A stretch of DNA of 64,000 nucleotides, from positions 434,001-498,000 of the forward strand of contig NW_026515497.1 in NCBI RefSeq assembly GCF_014898815.1, in the 5' to 3' direction. Under the pieces are notes generated by a model, which had not been told where the DNA came from, did not search any database, and saw only the letters and a program-made list of their open reading frames with translations. Source of the stretch: Panonychus citri. Lineage: Eukaryota; Arthropoda; Arachnida; Trombidiformes; Tetranychidae. A program made the translations under genes and the position numbers. This document shows positions 34,810 to 50,200 of the stretch, in pieces (positions within the stretch are counted from its first letter, which is position 1; the number at the start of each line of letters is the position of its first letter).

Positions 34810-36737
34810 ATGAGCCTGGAATCAGAGGATATGCTTCGTCAATCATGTCTTAATAGACACAATGAAACCACAGAATTGACAGATAATCATGGTAAGCATT
34901 TGAATCTTGTTTCTTTACTGTTAATCTTAAATCAATGATGATTAAGATTCGCAACGATAAATATTAATGAGTTTATCTAAAGGATATAAACCCCAAAGAA
35001 TGATTAATATTCATTGGTAATCAATGTTTCCTTTTCAATATCATCGATAACTTGTCTCTCTCTCTCTCACTCACTATTTCATTAACGTGATTAACTGATT
35101 GTTGGATACAATTAGGAATCAATATCCATAGAGTGCAACATATGATACAATTTCCAGTAGATTATAAAGATTAACATGTAATACCAATTACTTACCAATC
35201 AATAAATTATCAATTGAACCATTATCATTATTATCAAATGAAACTGAAACTTTATCATGTTAATAAAAATATCGGATGACAATTAGAATCCTTTTGATAA
35301 TAAGAATATGATAATCACTCAATTTCCTTACAATAAATTGAATTTTTTTTTCTTCCAACGGGAAAAGAATCAAATCAAACAATTAAATCATCGAGTCGCA
35401 ATTCGTTACGAGAGATAAACATGATGATTCGTGTTCAGTTCCAATAGAATCATGTAAACAGGAAGATCAATAATATTATTGTTATCAGATGAATTCTCTC
35501 TGAGCATTTCGATTATTTCAGTTTCTTTTTTTTTCATCTCTTTCGATTCCAAGAAACTTTATCTTCTGAACTTTTCCAAATTCATCATCCATCATGATTC
35601 AATTGAGAATTTACCTGTTCCACCTGATCATCATGACACTTTATCCTCTCTTTTTTTTCTGTTTAAATTATTATACAAAATGATTCAACTATTATAATGA
35701 AACAAATCACAATCATGTTTAATGTATTATGAGCAATCATGGTGATAGAACTGGAATTGAAATTGTCAGTCTCATGAAATTTGATGAAGATAAAAAAATC
35801 AACGATAATAATATCGAGTTGAATATTGTTGATAAATGCATTTCAATCAGTATAATCATCATGATGATTATCATGTTGATCCCATGTAAATTTCCCATTC
35901 AGTTGAACAATATCAACAATCAATGTCAATCATGATTATCCTTGATGATTTAATAAATTACAAAGTAATCAAAATAATGATAAATGTATTGATCATTTGA
36001 AGAGATGAAAAAAATAATATAACCAATACAATTATCATTATATTTAATTGAGATTAATAATTTGAAACAATTTAAGTTGGTTTTGTTTTAATAGGAACAG
36101 TAATTTCTTATTGTAATCAAGTTAATTATTACATTCAATTGGTTAATTGCGTGTAAATCAAACGAGACCCAATCATTTATTAATCGTTAATCAAAAATTT
36201 ACGTCAAAAAGTACAATTATTAAGTGAAATTCAAAGTTTAATTTGGTATTTAAACTAAATTAATATCGTTGATTGTTAATTTGTGAATCCTTGAGACTAA
36301 CAATTAAGGAATGACAAACCAATCAATTTAAAAGTTTACAATCAAAAATGTAAAATTCAATTAAATGGTAATAATAATATTCAATTATCATGAAATTCAT
36401 TGGGATTTTATGAGAAAGGAAAATATTTCATCTTTATCATGAATACTCATGAAAATAAATTAAATTCATGGGCATTATTCAATTATTTTCATGATAGAAT
36501 CATTTTAATCAATGATAAACATGATCATAAGGTTTGATTATTAGATTTAATCAAACATCTCAATCAAGAGAAAGTCAAAATTAAATTGAACTTTCAAACT
36601 CAAAGCGTCACCATGTAAATGATGTATTAATATATAACAGGATGTAGGAGATAAAGCTGATCAATCTGGAATCAGAATTTTTCATTCTATTAATATGATG
36701 TAGCTGAATTCAGCTTGAAATTTTGATCGACACAACC

Positions 36738-36776
<39 letters not shown>

Positions 36777-37374
36777 AATTATATTGTCTAATCAGCTCCA
36801 TTGAAACAAACAATCAAGTTTCATATCAACCGATTACCATGATAATCATTGAGAAGAAAAGTTCATTATCCAATGAAGCTGAATAAACAACGATGAAAGT
36901 AAATGCATCTTTTTGATTGTTGTTGTGTCTTTTTTTTGTTTGAGGTGAAATTACAATTTGCTAATCATTAGTGAAACGTTTAATTTTAATCAAATTTTAC
37001 TAATTTTGGAAGGTAATTAGTTAATTAAATTTAATGGAATTCAAGTAAACTCCATACTTACTATTAGATTTTATCGATTATCAGTTTACCAAGAAAAGTT
37101 TATCTTATTATTATTTTATTCTCAGTATGGTGATGATTGTTGAAAAGGGTTCAGATTTACACTCGATTGAGATGATTTTCCAATCAGTGATCAGAATGAT
37201 GTATTATCCAGTTAATCATTGAAATGATAACAAGATGAATAAGATGATGGTAAAGTTGATCAGCTCTTCATTTACTTTGGCACACAAATTCTGATTATCA
37301 TGATTTCTCCTTGAGAACTCAATCTGTAAACATTAGACTTGTTCGCTGTCAATCACAGAGAAAGAGAGAGATAA

Positions 37375-37408
<34 letters not shown>

Positions 37409-40400
37409 CTAAGTTCCATTGGATCGCATGATGACATTGAAATCGAGATACAGTCGAAACTCCATGAAAGTAAAAATGATGAATGTTCGTTAGTTTATCT
37501 GATGTAAAGAAGAAGAAGAAGAAAAAAAATGGTCAGAATTTCATTCCATGATCTTCACTTTTTAGACAATCTTATCGTGATCTTCAGGATTTTCTTAACT
37601 TATCTTTTGATAACTGACCATCATCATCAGAATAAGTATTAATAATATAATGAACAAATGAATAAGAATATAAGATAAGTTGAAGGAGAGAGAGAGAAAG
37701 AGAAAAAAAATTATTGAAACTAATCTCGTAAAAGATTTCGTGTCTCATGTCAATCAAAAAGATTAACAGAGCGAACTGAGTAAAGAGAGTTTGAAATCCC
37801 AAATAGATGAAAATCCAAATCCTAATCTAATCTATTTAATTAGATTGATAATCAACTTGCATTTCGCCATCGATTTAAATATCGATAACTAAATTATATT
37901 AATATTTGAGCTCATCTCATCTCATCTCAGATCATCATCAATATAATTATAGTGAACAAAACATGATCAGCTTGAAACCCATGAAAATATCTCAAGATTA
38001 ATTTAATGTAATTAAAGTTTAATCACTGGATAAAATAATGAATTTAAAGTTCAAAGTTAAAGATCAAAATTTGAAGAGCAAAGTGACAACTAAACTCATC
38101 GACTTAGAACATTGGATTCGTGAAATATTTCCCATGAAATTCACTACTCAAAGTCTACTATTATTTCATGGGTACGAATTTCCCTTGATAATTATTGTGT
38201 CAAATTTCTGATTCTTTGAAAATTCTTTCAAAGAACTCAGATCAATATCCAGGTAATAACAGTTATTTGTTAGCTTTTACCGTTTCAATTGTGCGATTAC
38301 TAGAACAGGTAGATGATCAGGTAAACAGGTAAATCGTTTGAGAAGAGACTTTGTGTCTTTTTTTCTTGTATTTTCTTTTCTTTCTCAACCTGTAATCTTT
38401 CAATTCTGATTCATATTTGCATGGATAAACACCATCATCATCATGACATTGTCTATTAATCCAGTTTCGTGAGTATCCTGAGTAACACAATCAGTTTGTA
38501 TTACACAATATGATTACTATTGAAATGAAGGATAATTATTCAAACCATGAATTGGACTAGTAAAAAAAAGAGGATAGAAAATACTTGTAATCATATATAA
38601 GAAGGGAAAAAAATTCCATTCTTTTCATGGTTCATCCAATCTTCATGATACATGGTAAATTTTATATAGACAGTATAATGAATATCTTGTGACAGAATTT
38701 GTTTTCATTCATTCAGATTGAATGGACTTTATCTTGACATTGATTCAGCTTTAAGTCTCTTGAAAAAAAAACTAACGGTTCTTTTTTCCCTCTCTCTCTC
38801 TCTCGAAAACGAAAAGGTTAATGTACATGGTTACATGGATTCTTCCTCAATCCTGAGTAACTTAAAACTCAAATTGTGTTTCATTTATTTATACACATTG
38901 AATATAAATGGAGCATCATCTTACCGATCATCGAAACTGAATGAACAGGAATAATAAAATTCAACCATGAAATGTATCTGTCATATTATCAAAATCAAAG
39001 AAAAGTATCAGATTTAATCAGTCGATAGTTTTGCTATTCAAAATCAATGTAAAAATTTTCCTTTACATGGAAAATCATATGAATGATTTTCTGGTCCTTT
39101 TTCATGATGAATTTTCAACCCATTGGTTCAAATGTAATACATTTGGTTACAAAATTAAACTCTTTTGATGATTCCATTCAATTTATCGGGGTAAATGTTC
39201 AATTAAATCCAACATCTTACTAGAAGTTTCTTGTACTAGATAATCATGATAATTACTGAGTAAATAATCAAGTAAAATGTGAACTGATTTCCTATTGATA
39301 ATTATCATTGAATGAGGATTATTGATTAAGTCTGGGGGATTGAGTGGATATTAGCACTTGAACATCTAAAGTCAACAATCAATTATCTTTACTTATAATT
39401 GGTTGATAATGGAAAAGGTTGACAATCACTTTAATCACAGTGAATTTATTAATTCAACGATTATGGTCAACAAAATGATCACCTTTAAGTGTATTCAAGT
39501 GTAGAAACAATTGATCATTTAATCAGGTTAAGATTCATTCAATTGATTATCTTATTCATGTAGTATTATATTCATTTCATTAACTCAGTTAATTGGAATT
39601 GTCTAAGAATGTAACAGTTATTAACAACTGGAATCAATTGTTATTCTTAATTGGAGATGTAAAAAAAAAAGATTCAAACCAATCACCCTGCAGATGAATT
39701 TTTGAAGTTTATCGATAGTTTCATGATAACTTGAAATACTTTTCGACATCATTATCAGTTAATAATGTTGCGATTAATGTCATAAATAGTTGGCGATGAA
39801 AAAAAGTTCCAACTGAGAATTGGAATTGAAAAAAGTTCCAGTTCTAAATTGAACTTATTATATTACCAAGACAATTAATCGATTGATTGTGATAATTTAC
39901 GAATCATAAATTCAGAATGATGGTAATTAATCCCATCGAATGTCATCTGATAAACTTTGGAACTTGAATTAATTTCTGACATGCTCTATCATGAGAATTT
40001 AGTAATCACCATGTAACAATTACAATGTTCATGCTCTAATATCAATCTTAATATTATTACTTATATTGATTTGTCGTTGTTATTGATAAACATAATAAAT
40101 GATGGTAATCTAAATGTTACCTGTTGTCATGATTGTTATTAAATCGTTGATTGAATATATTTTGATAACTTGAATCAATTATCATTGTTTACGATTCTTG
40201 TTTCATTTTCTTGGTTAAATTTAGTAACAACTGAACATCTAATCGTATCTAATTATTTAGATTAGCAAACAGTTTAATCCATATCATGGTATTATAATGG
40301 AAAAATAAGTTCTTAAGCCCTTGAACTCTGGAACTACAAGTAATCAACCAGAAAATTAACTCGAAACTTTTTCATTACAAATAAAAAGTTTTCGTTTTTC

Positions 40401-42823
40401 ATAATTTCATTTTCTTATTACTCTTTAGTAACTCAATAAATTATAAACAAAACTATTGGATAATTGAAGCGAGTAACTGAATCAAATTAACTTTCTTCAA
40501 TTGATTTAAATAATATTCAAGTTAAATGAAACAATCAAAATTGGTAAACGAGTATAATTAACATATCTTAATGAGCCGACGATGAAACAATTCAACTTTC
40601 ACAGTCTTAGAACAAATTTTCATAATTGAAAGGTTAATTCGAGCCTTGGAACTATTTGTTTCTTATTATTCTGTTCATCCGAAAACCTTGAGTAAACAAA
40701 TTCTAATTAAAGATGATCATGAAAATTTTCTCAGTCAAATTAACAGAAAACAAAAAAGTTCTAAACATGGAATTAGTTTGTCAACATTCGTAATCACATC
40801 AAGGAGGACTTTCCACCCTACCACACCTTCACTCAATCTCTCAATTTAAATTGTTACTTATTCTCAATCAGTGACAATTTAAACGAACAAAAACAAAATT
40901 CGAATCAAAATTAAGATCCAAATGATTAAAAATCAAAGCGTAAAAATTAGCTAACGATGATTGAAACTCGAAACAATTCAAGGGAAGAAAAAAAGAACAA
41001 AAAGTTCTAAAAGTTCATATGATAATTAGAATTCGAGAATAGAAAGTTGTAATTAAAAGAGGATAACAATTAATTGTAATGTTCATTCAATTGTTGTTAA
41101 TGATTCGATTTCAATAATTACAGTACAATTATCACAATTAGCAAATTAGTCAAAATAATATGATGAGAAAAAAACTTTCTTTCATTACATTATCAAGTTA
41201 GCTCCTTTAAATTGTTACAATCAACTAATAGTTAAATGATAATTTGATCATTAATTGAAAATAATTGAGCAATTTAATTGTTAATCAACGAAAATTGATA
41301 CATAATTTTACTCATTGATTTAGAAATTGTATCAGATGATGAATGTAATTATCGGATTTTAAGAGTAAATGATTTTTATATTTATCTGATTCACTCCAAG
41401 TCCATCAACAATCTGATCACTTTGGTCAATTGGATTACGTGATTTCAATCAACCTAATTTAAGTTGTCGATGATAATTGATTACTCAGCTGATAATTTGT
41501 TTCCATGATAACTCATGGTGATAGAGTCATTATCGAGTGAATCATTTATATATATATGAAGTAATGATTTTCAATGGTAGTTTACTAAATTACGATATCA
41601 TAATAAGGAAACTTGTTCAGTCTAGAAGTTCAATCATTACTCAGAGATTCATTAATAACTCATGAGAAACCATCAATAAGAATCTAGATCAAGTCAGAAC
41701 TTTTCTCCGGATTTTTTTTTCGTCTCAAGATTTTCCATATCTCTAATCGAACATAAATTGATAAGATTGTCGAAGAGAAAGAAAAAAAAAAGTTCTGAAT
41801 CCAAATCTTTCAGGAGATAAAACAAAGAAAATTATTGCAAGTTCATCAATTCTCTCAGTGACCAGTCAATTGATCTAATGTCCAATCTTAAGAATCCACA
41901 TGATAGTCAACATATTTCATGGAATCAACAGTATTCTAGTTGAAAATAATATCACGATGAGATAATCTGAATGACAGTTTTTCTCTTTTATTTTCCATCA
42001 TGTTGATTGTTTAGAAATTCGCAGTTGAACTGTTGAAAATTTCTCATGAATCACAGGAAAAAATTATCTCCCTGTGTAAATATACTTCAGTTGTATCATC
42101 AATAAGGGGAAAAGAATTACTTATTTCACAGGGGAGATGAATTTCATGAGAATTGGAACAACCCCCGGAACTTATGAAAATGAAATTTTCACATCATTCA
42201 AAATACTTTTGAAACTAGCCAACGAAGTAATCAATTTATTGATCGGTTCATTTGATCAGACTGATGTGCTTGGAACTTTTTCTCACTATTATCATGAAAA
42301 ATTCTCTCAAATTCTATCAACATGACGAAATAAAAAGTGAGAGATTTGTGAAAAGTTTTGCTGCTTTTCATTCATCAGATATTTTTTTTGTTCATGTGTT
42401 GACAAAAATGTTATAATATTTTATCCTGTAAGTCTTGTATCTTTGTTCATAATGATCACTTGATGATTAGTTTCTCAAGTTGTATTATTATTCCTTGTGA
42501 ATCTCAGATTTCTTTCCTTCTCTTGGTGATAATCCACAATGGGAGGAGAAGGTGAAAATTCAATCTATTGACATGGTTAATACATGTACTTATGTCCTCA
42601 AGTTTATCGGAGAACAGGGAAAGTCAGAGAGAAAACTTGTCTCTTCCTCCCTATTCCTCTGAATTTTCTCATGATTCTGATTTTCAGCCTCTTCTCAGTA
42701 GACTTTGAGTTCTACATTTACTTTCAAATTCTCTCATGTTTTCAGAGTTTTCGTTTTCTATCTTTGCATATTCCTTAAGCTATAATCCTCGTCTCATTTT
42801 CTTTCATCATCATCATCATCATC

Positions 42824-42877
<54 letters not shown>

Positions 42878-45800
42878 AAAATGTACTCAGTGATATTGGA
42901 AACTATTTTTACCCTCGGAAAATAATATAAACAGTTTCGGCAAAATTGTCGATCGATAAAATGTGAAAATATGTAGAAATCACAAGAACCAGTTGAAGTC
43001 CACATGGAAAAAAGTTCAAAGTAAATATGAGAGGAAATCAACTGGAGTACTCAGCAAATTTTCACCTAATCAACTCTGTGAAATATTAATATAATAATGA
43101 CTCTGAATAAACTCAGTAATCATAGTAAGAAAATTAGCTCTCATTAGAAAGAAAATTTTTCTTTTTGTAAATTGAATATTCTCAATGAAAGTGAATGAAA
43201 ATGTTTCTAGCTTCTAATTCCAACTTAAGTAATTATCCAACGGTTTAAATACGAGTGAGCCACATTTAGACTGAATTCTGATAAAGTTTCACTTAAATAA
43301 TCGTTATAATCACCTGTAAATTCATGAAAAGTTTATCAAACAATTCATCCAAATATATCATGAGAATAAGAATAGAATCACAAAATAATAGGATTAAGCG
43401 AATGATAATCAATTAGAAGGGACAAAATTCTGAATCAACTTTTCGTCTTCTTTTCATTTACTTAGAAAGTTTAAACTTTGAAGAAAAATGAAAATTTGAG
43501 TTTACGAAACATTTTCCCTATTATATCATGTTCACCATGAAATCTACTATAAATACATGGTGGAGCTTTGAATTCGTAGCCAGTTGTTTCCAAATAATAG
43601 TCTGAGATCTCTGAGAGTTTCCAAATAGACTGGGAATCATTTGAGTGCGGGAACTAAGCCAAATAAGTTGATTGTTAATTCTAAATGTTGAATCAGCTGA
43701 ATAATTAACAACAGAATAAGATACAAAGTTTCCTTTTCCTGTTGATTGTTGGTTCAGGTATCTCATGATTTTCATGGTTGATAAATTACTGAATAAATTA
43801 CTGGTTTGGAATAAAATTTGAACTAATCTTTGTATTTTTATGATTATCATAATTATCTGTTGGTTATATTTTATTCAAAACAATTAAGAGTCAATTATTA
43901 TCATTCAGATGATTATCATGATTCATGTAAGATTAATTCAGATGGAATTTTTTTTCACCGAATAACTTGAATAGATTTGACTAAATTCAGCTTATAAATC
44001 ACAAACATTTACATTGATAAATTAAAGATGAGACTGTTTGTATTTTATTGTTCCTCAAGTTCTGAGAAATAAAGTTCCAAATACTTATCAAATTTAACCG
44101 TGAATTACATGAGAGCTTCATGGGAGATTGATAAGAACTGTTCTCGTTACTGTGGTGATAATATTCACACTCAAATTGGTTTGTAATAATTTCCAAGGGA
44201 TGTATGAAAAGATCCATCAGAATCCAACAGAATTGAATCTACATCATGAGTGAGTTTCCAATTTTGATGGACTTAAATAAATTTTGTGTCAACAGAATAC
44301 GACAGAGAGTGAAGCAGGATGAAGGTAAATACATAAATGTCAGCTGATTGTTTCTTCATCAACTTGATCACCTTCATCTTATCAAATTGACAAAATATCA
44401 ACTGTGACTTTTATTTATTGTTATTTTTATTCACCATCTCCATCCAATGATGAAGTTGATTTCAATAGTTTCCATCATATCCCATTGATAAAGAAAAGGA
44501 TGCTAAGGATATGACGAGCATCCTTATGATTAAGGATAAAAAATGTAACAGTGAATGATGATGAGAGATAATATCCCATTGGGATATCAATGTGTCTATT
44601 TAGTATTATTATCCCTTTAGAATGTTGAAGAAAAGAAGAAAAAAATATCATTCTAGTTTTTTTCATCTATTCTTCTTGAATGGATACACCCTGAATATCC
44701 TCTTGTTCCGAAAGATCATCTCAGCAGGTAAGAAGAGAAATTCTTATTCTTCATGATACTTTCAACTGAATTTCATATTGATCCTGATTTTTTGCTCTTC
44801 TTCTCTTCCTATCGTTCATCACCTTTGAAATATAATAATAAACACTCAAGGGATAACTTGAAATGTCAAATTCACAACATTTTCATCTTCAATCATTCAG
44901 CAAATTCAGTCAGAACTTTTTCTTTTTTTATTTACCGGGAAAATTAAACCAGAAAAATTCACCTTTTTATTTTCCTAATTCAATGTTTGATCAATTCACC
45001 GAAATTATCTCTCAATGAATATTCAGAATTCACTTGCAATAACATCAAGTGCTTAAAATTGAGGGTAAATATTATTTCCAATGGAAAACTTTGTATTTAT
45101 TTAATAAGTGAATCTCTGTCTCCAGTAAACTAATATTTGTTTATGGATAATAATCAATCATGGAAAACTAATCAATTCTAATCTTCATTAAAACCAGAAC
45201 TCTCTGTAATAATAATTATGATTAAATCTTTTTCTCCTCTAATTGTTTACAAAACAAAGTCACAGAGAAAAGTTTGATTTTTCAAATGAACTTTTTGTTC
45301 CCCTTTGAGTCCCATGGTTAATGATTCCAAATCTTTTAATCATGAGTAAGATTTCAATATTTAATGAACTTTTACCATGTGAATATCTGCTAATGAGTTA
45401 ACAATAGTTGAATTTAAATATAATTCAACAATTGGAAAATCTATTTACTTAAAGGGATAATTTAACTTAATTGAATGTTAATCAAGAAAAAATTTCGTAT
45501 TCTAAGATTAACATTATCCTTTCAAAGACTTAATTGCAATTAAGATAATACAATCAAAGTAAATTTACTGTACACTTTAAACATGATTAATAAATTGTTG
45601 GTCTCTTGTAATAATTTTCAACCTTTTTTTTGGTTTTACAGTCATTTCAGTCAGAAAGCAACACATTGGTCAAGATACAATTCGATGGTCACTTTAGTCT
45701 TTGTTTTAGTTTCCCTCCGTTTAGAAATTTGTTTTTGTGCTTTTCATCAATATGCCTCAGTTATCTAAATAAGTGAAAAAATTAATAATCGAAGCTCATC

Positions 45801-47169
45801 GAAATGATAAAAATAGTTCTGAAATCGCGAAAATGTTCAACACTAAACCAGGAACAGTTAGATCAATTATCTCTCGTTTCAACAAATCAGGTACATTAGA
45901 AAGGAAAAAGACAAGGAAGAGAAATTTAAGTGATGAGATTGTGGAAGTGATCAAAGGATGGGTTCGTGTTAATTGTCAACTAACATTGGAAGAAATCAGA
46001 GATAAAATTGAGGAGGAATTCGATATAAGTGTTTGTGTCTCAACTGTTTACTGTAATACAACTGTATCTTGACAATACCTTTTTGTAATTTAATCAAATT
46101 TAAATTGTACAATTGAAATAAATTTAATTTTCTCTTGAATAGTTAATTCAATTAGCTTGTAAATTTGTACTCTCTACAATTTAGTTGATTGGCTGATCAG
46201 CAAAAAATTTGAAAATTTGTAAACACAATTAACTCTCATTGTTTTTTCTCAATTTGTATCAAATCAATTGGTCGATTTATCCTAATTGATTTTAATTGAT
46301 TAGTTTTATTGATGATTAGTTTTAAATTAGATTATAATTTTAAACAAAATTGCTCAACCATCATATTAATATATCAGTTGGTTAGATTTTAATTGTGATT
46401 AGTGAACGTTGATTAGGGTTGTTATCAAAATTGATCCCTAGAGTTTAAGTTGACAGTTCAAAACTAATCAAAGGAAGTTAACGTTGTGTACAATTAAGGT
46501 AATCACTGATTAGATTTTATCATAAAGGTGAACAATTAACCAATTGAACTGTATAAGAGTATCACCGTAGAGAGAGAGAGAGAGAGAGAGAGAAACTCAA
46601 CGATCTAAATCAATCAAACTTTCAATCAGTAATTTGAATTTACCATTTGACAAACAATTAGACTATTTAATATATCAATTGATTTGGTTACCTGAGTTTA
46701 ATTAAATAACTGTGAAAATTAAAATTCTAATTGTTTCCATTTAGAAAGCTGGTGCAGTGCTATTTGGGATGGTGTTTATTGCTGGCCACCGGTCAAGGCA
46801 AATACCCGGATACGGATATCATGTCACACAATTTTCGAGACTTCAAAGTTAAATGTCCAATCAAGTTATATTTATTCTGGTGAGTAATTAATTTAATTGT
46901 TTAAATGGTTGTTTAATCCCTTAAGACCACAATTAAAATAATATATAACAATACAAATGAAAATGTAATTTCCGTTAATCATGATTATCAATTAAAATGA
47001 TTAACCAGGAAGTGTATCACAATATATTATACATTTGTATCATTTGATTCAATTGTTACCATTTCCTATTCCATGGTGATTCAATTATCACCCTGAATGA
47101 TTTGGTATGTCAGGTGAATGGTCAGTTTTGACAGAAAAAGTTTTCTTTTAACCATCACAACAATAGCCA

Positions 47170-47205
<36 letters not shown>

Positions 47206-50200
47206 GGAGAGAGCCTACCTGATATTATTAGTATATATTAGGTGATGTGGTCAGTAACATTATCCAAAACTTTTACCTGAAGGAATTATAATAAAAATAT
47301 TGAAATGATAACTAAATTCCCTGAGGGTTGATCGATAAACAATTTACACAACAGACAATCAGTTGATTTTGGAAATATTGATGATTAGGAGAATCTTTTA
47401 TTTAATATTATACTTTATTCATTGAATAGTATTCAAAGCCCCAAAGGGTTAGTTGATTATTTAAATTTCTTAATTGTCCAACTTATGCAAATTAGATGGG
47501 AAAAAATTCCTTTTTCATGATTTATTTACACATTGGATGAAACAATGATGATATATTTAAGAGAAAGTTCAACTGATATTCAAATGCCCTGAAGGGAAAA
47601 GAAAACTTTTCCCTGGGTAAACAAAAGTTTGAAAATCTATTCATTTAACACTTTGATAAAAAGTAGAGAAGAAGATGAAAAAATAATAATCGATTAGTGT
47701 GATGAAATTTTCTCTGTTTTATTTTTCCACTCTCATGAATTTCCATGAATCTATTGTCATTTACAAGTTACTATTGAAGAGGAATTGCATCTCTATATAT
47801 TATTATTATTATCTCTCTCAGGATTATTTGGTGATCTCTGAGTAAATTGAAAGATAAACATGGAACATCAATTGTCATGTACAAAGATTAAAGTGATTAC
47901 AGGTTGATACTATTCTTAACTCAGAGTCAGGGTGAGAAATGGAGATATTTCTATACATAAATAAATACCACGTAAAGTTATCGTATTATTATCATGAAAT
48001 TGTAATGATGAGGAATCCACGATTCTCATGTCAAATGTTATCCATTTATTTTGGTGAAATAATCATGAGCAAAAGTGAGAATGATGTTCTTATGACTAAA
48101 GTTATCTAAGGAAAGGTAAAGTAGGAAGTTGATGATGAATATATTCATCAAACATTTATATTGGAATGATGAACATTAGTTATCATACTACGATAAGAAT
48201 CTTGACCAAAGTCCGAGCTTTTAATACCATCTTATGAATCGTGTACATGGATTCCTATGGGAGAGAGAGAGATAAATGGAAATGCTTTGAATTTTGTTCA
48301 ATATTTTCACTGAATAATATTGGTAAGAGTTTTGGAAAATGAGCCGATAAAAATGAGTATTTGATAAATTTCATGGAAAGGAAAACAATCATTTGAAAAT
48401 GAGGAAGAAGCTAAAATTATGTAAATTTATTCAGATGACAAAATTATCGTCATTATTATTGAAAATAATGAGAATAGGATAAGAAATGTTTCATCTCTAT
48501 TTCCACCTCAGGTAATTTTATTATTACATCTGAATAGGTTGAAGGTTTATTGTCATGATAATGTTGCTATACTTTACCAAGCAAATATCATGACCATCAT
48601 CTGGTTAATCGTTGTAATCATTTATCTTCACTGAGTAAAAACTAATCATTCTTATTGTTAGCACCATGGAAACTATTGTGATAATAGTAATTTACCTGAA
48701 AAGAAAGTGATAACTTTCTCATCCAGCATTTTGGTTATTTCTAATATTCTATTCTCATTTTTACCCATCAACAATATCCTCTAGATCCAGAAGCCTTTCG
48801 TCATTGTGATTCATCTGGAAATTGGTCGAATGGAAATTGGACCAATTACACCCAGTGCCTGAGTCTCCTCTCACCGGTAAATATTATATTCGTTAATCAT
48901 TCCAATCATGATAATCGCCATGATTGTCGCCCATTAATCACCATTGTTGCTCAAGTTATCAACATTTCTCTTTCTCTTTCTCTTATTTTCTCTTAATATT
49001 CATATGAATCTCTCATGAATTACAAGTCATATACATGATAAAAGGTAAAAGATGAAGATGATGAGGATAATCTTAGGTTTTTTTGTTAGTATTACCTCAT
49101 AATAGATGTGATCAAATATTTCACCTTCATATCCTCATGTTTGTCTGAAAGATAACTACGTTAAAATGAATTTCTTAATGTATATAACTATGGATTCATG
49201 GAGCTACCTGAGCTTTTTTTCATTTTCATGATACTCAATCATTGGGTAATAATATTGATAAGGAAAAAGCCTTTAACATGGTGATATTTCACTGTAAATG
49301 ATGAATTTTGAATAGAAACAAAAAAAAATCCATTTAGATGGTTAGGAAATTATCACTTTAATCATTATCATTATCGAGAAAGTTTATTGCTTTTCAAGGT
49401 TCAGAATTATATTAGGAAAATGTTGGATATATTTGGTGAGGAGAAAAGTTTTCTTGTCATGATGATGATGATGATCGATAACCTGATGCATGATGAACAT
49501 TCAATGTTAATCGAATAGTAGACATTTTAAATGTTCTGACGAATAATAATAATCAATGTTCTCGTTTTTATCTTCCGGAGAGGAAAAGAAATTTTCACAA
49601 AATTTTCAACTTTTCTTTTTCATTATTCTTTCCATGAAATTCACTAATATCTCATGAATATCCATAAAAATCTCATCACAACTTTTTCCCTTCTCTTTTC
49701 AATTGCATTTCTATTCTATATTTCCCTCTCATTCATTACATTGTTTTCCTTTTTTTTTATACATTCTATTTGTCATCATAATATTATCTTCACCATAGAA
49801 ATTATTATAATCATGATTGTCATCAATTTCCCCTCATTGTCATTATTATGCTAAGAACTTTTTGTTCCTCATCGTAGATGTATTTATATGTGTATTCGGT
49901 TGATTGTTATATAACATGAATTTATTTTTACGCTGATGGAAATTCATGTTAGAAGGTTGGACCGAAAATTCTGGTTTCATTTTCATGAGCAAGAGATAAT
50001 TTCATTTCCACTGATTTACTTAATCGTCAAGAGATGAACTTTGATCTACTTTGTATCCCTCTTTCTCTGTTTATATGTTTGTCTATCTATGGGATTAACT
50101 TGATAGGTTGGAAATTAGATATTCTTGATTGAGAAAACAAAATTCTGACAGTTGACTAGCTAATTTATTATTTAATTTTCCTCACAATCAAATTTCACTG

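Larger units (their letters stand above)
34892..46744 (+). other. 11.9-kb first intron of the class B receptor
   Basis: AT-rich with microsatellites at 36738, 37357 and 42825 and a decayed transposase fragment at 45752-46072. Many short frames exist, none with a domain. The region around 44480-44600 holds two short palindromic hairpins. Confidence 0.6.

Noticed and set aside
42137..42325. 62-codon frame in the receptor intron
   Set aside because: Chance frame: no domain and no splice context.
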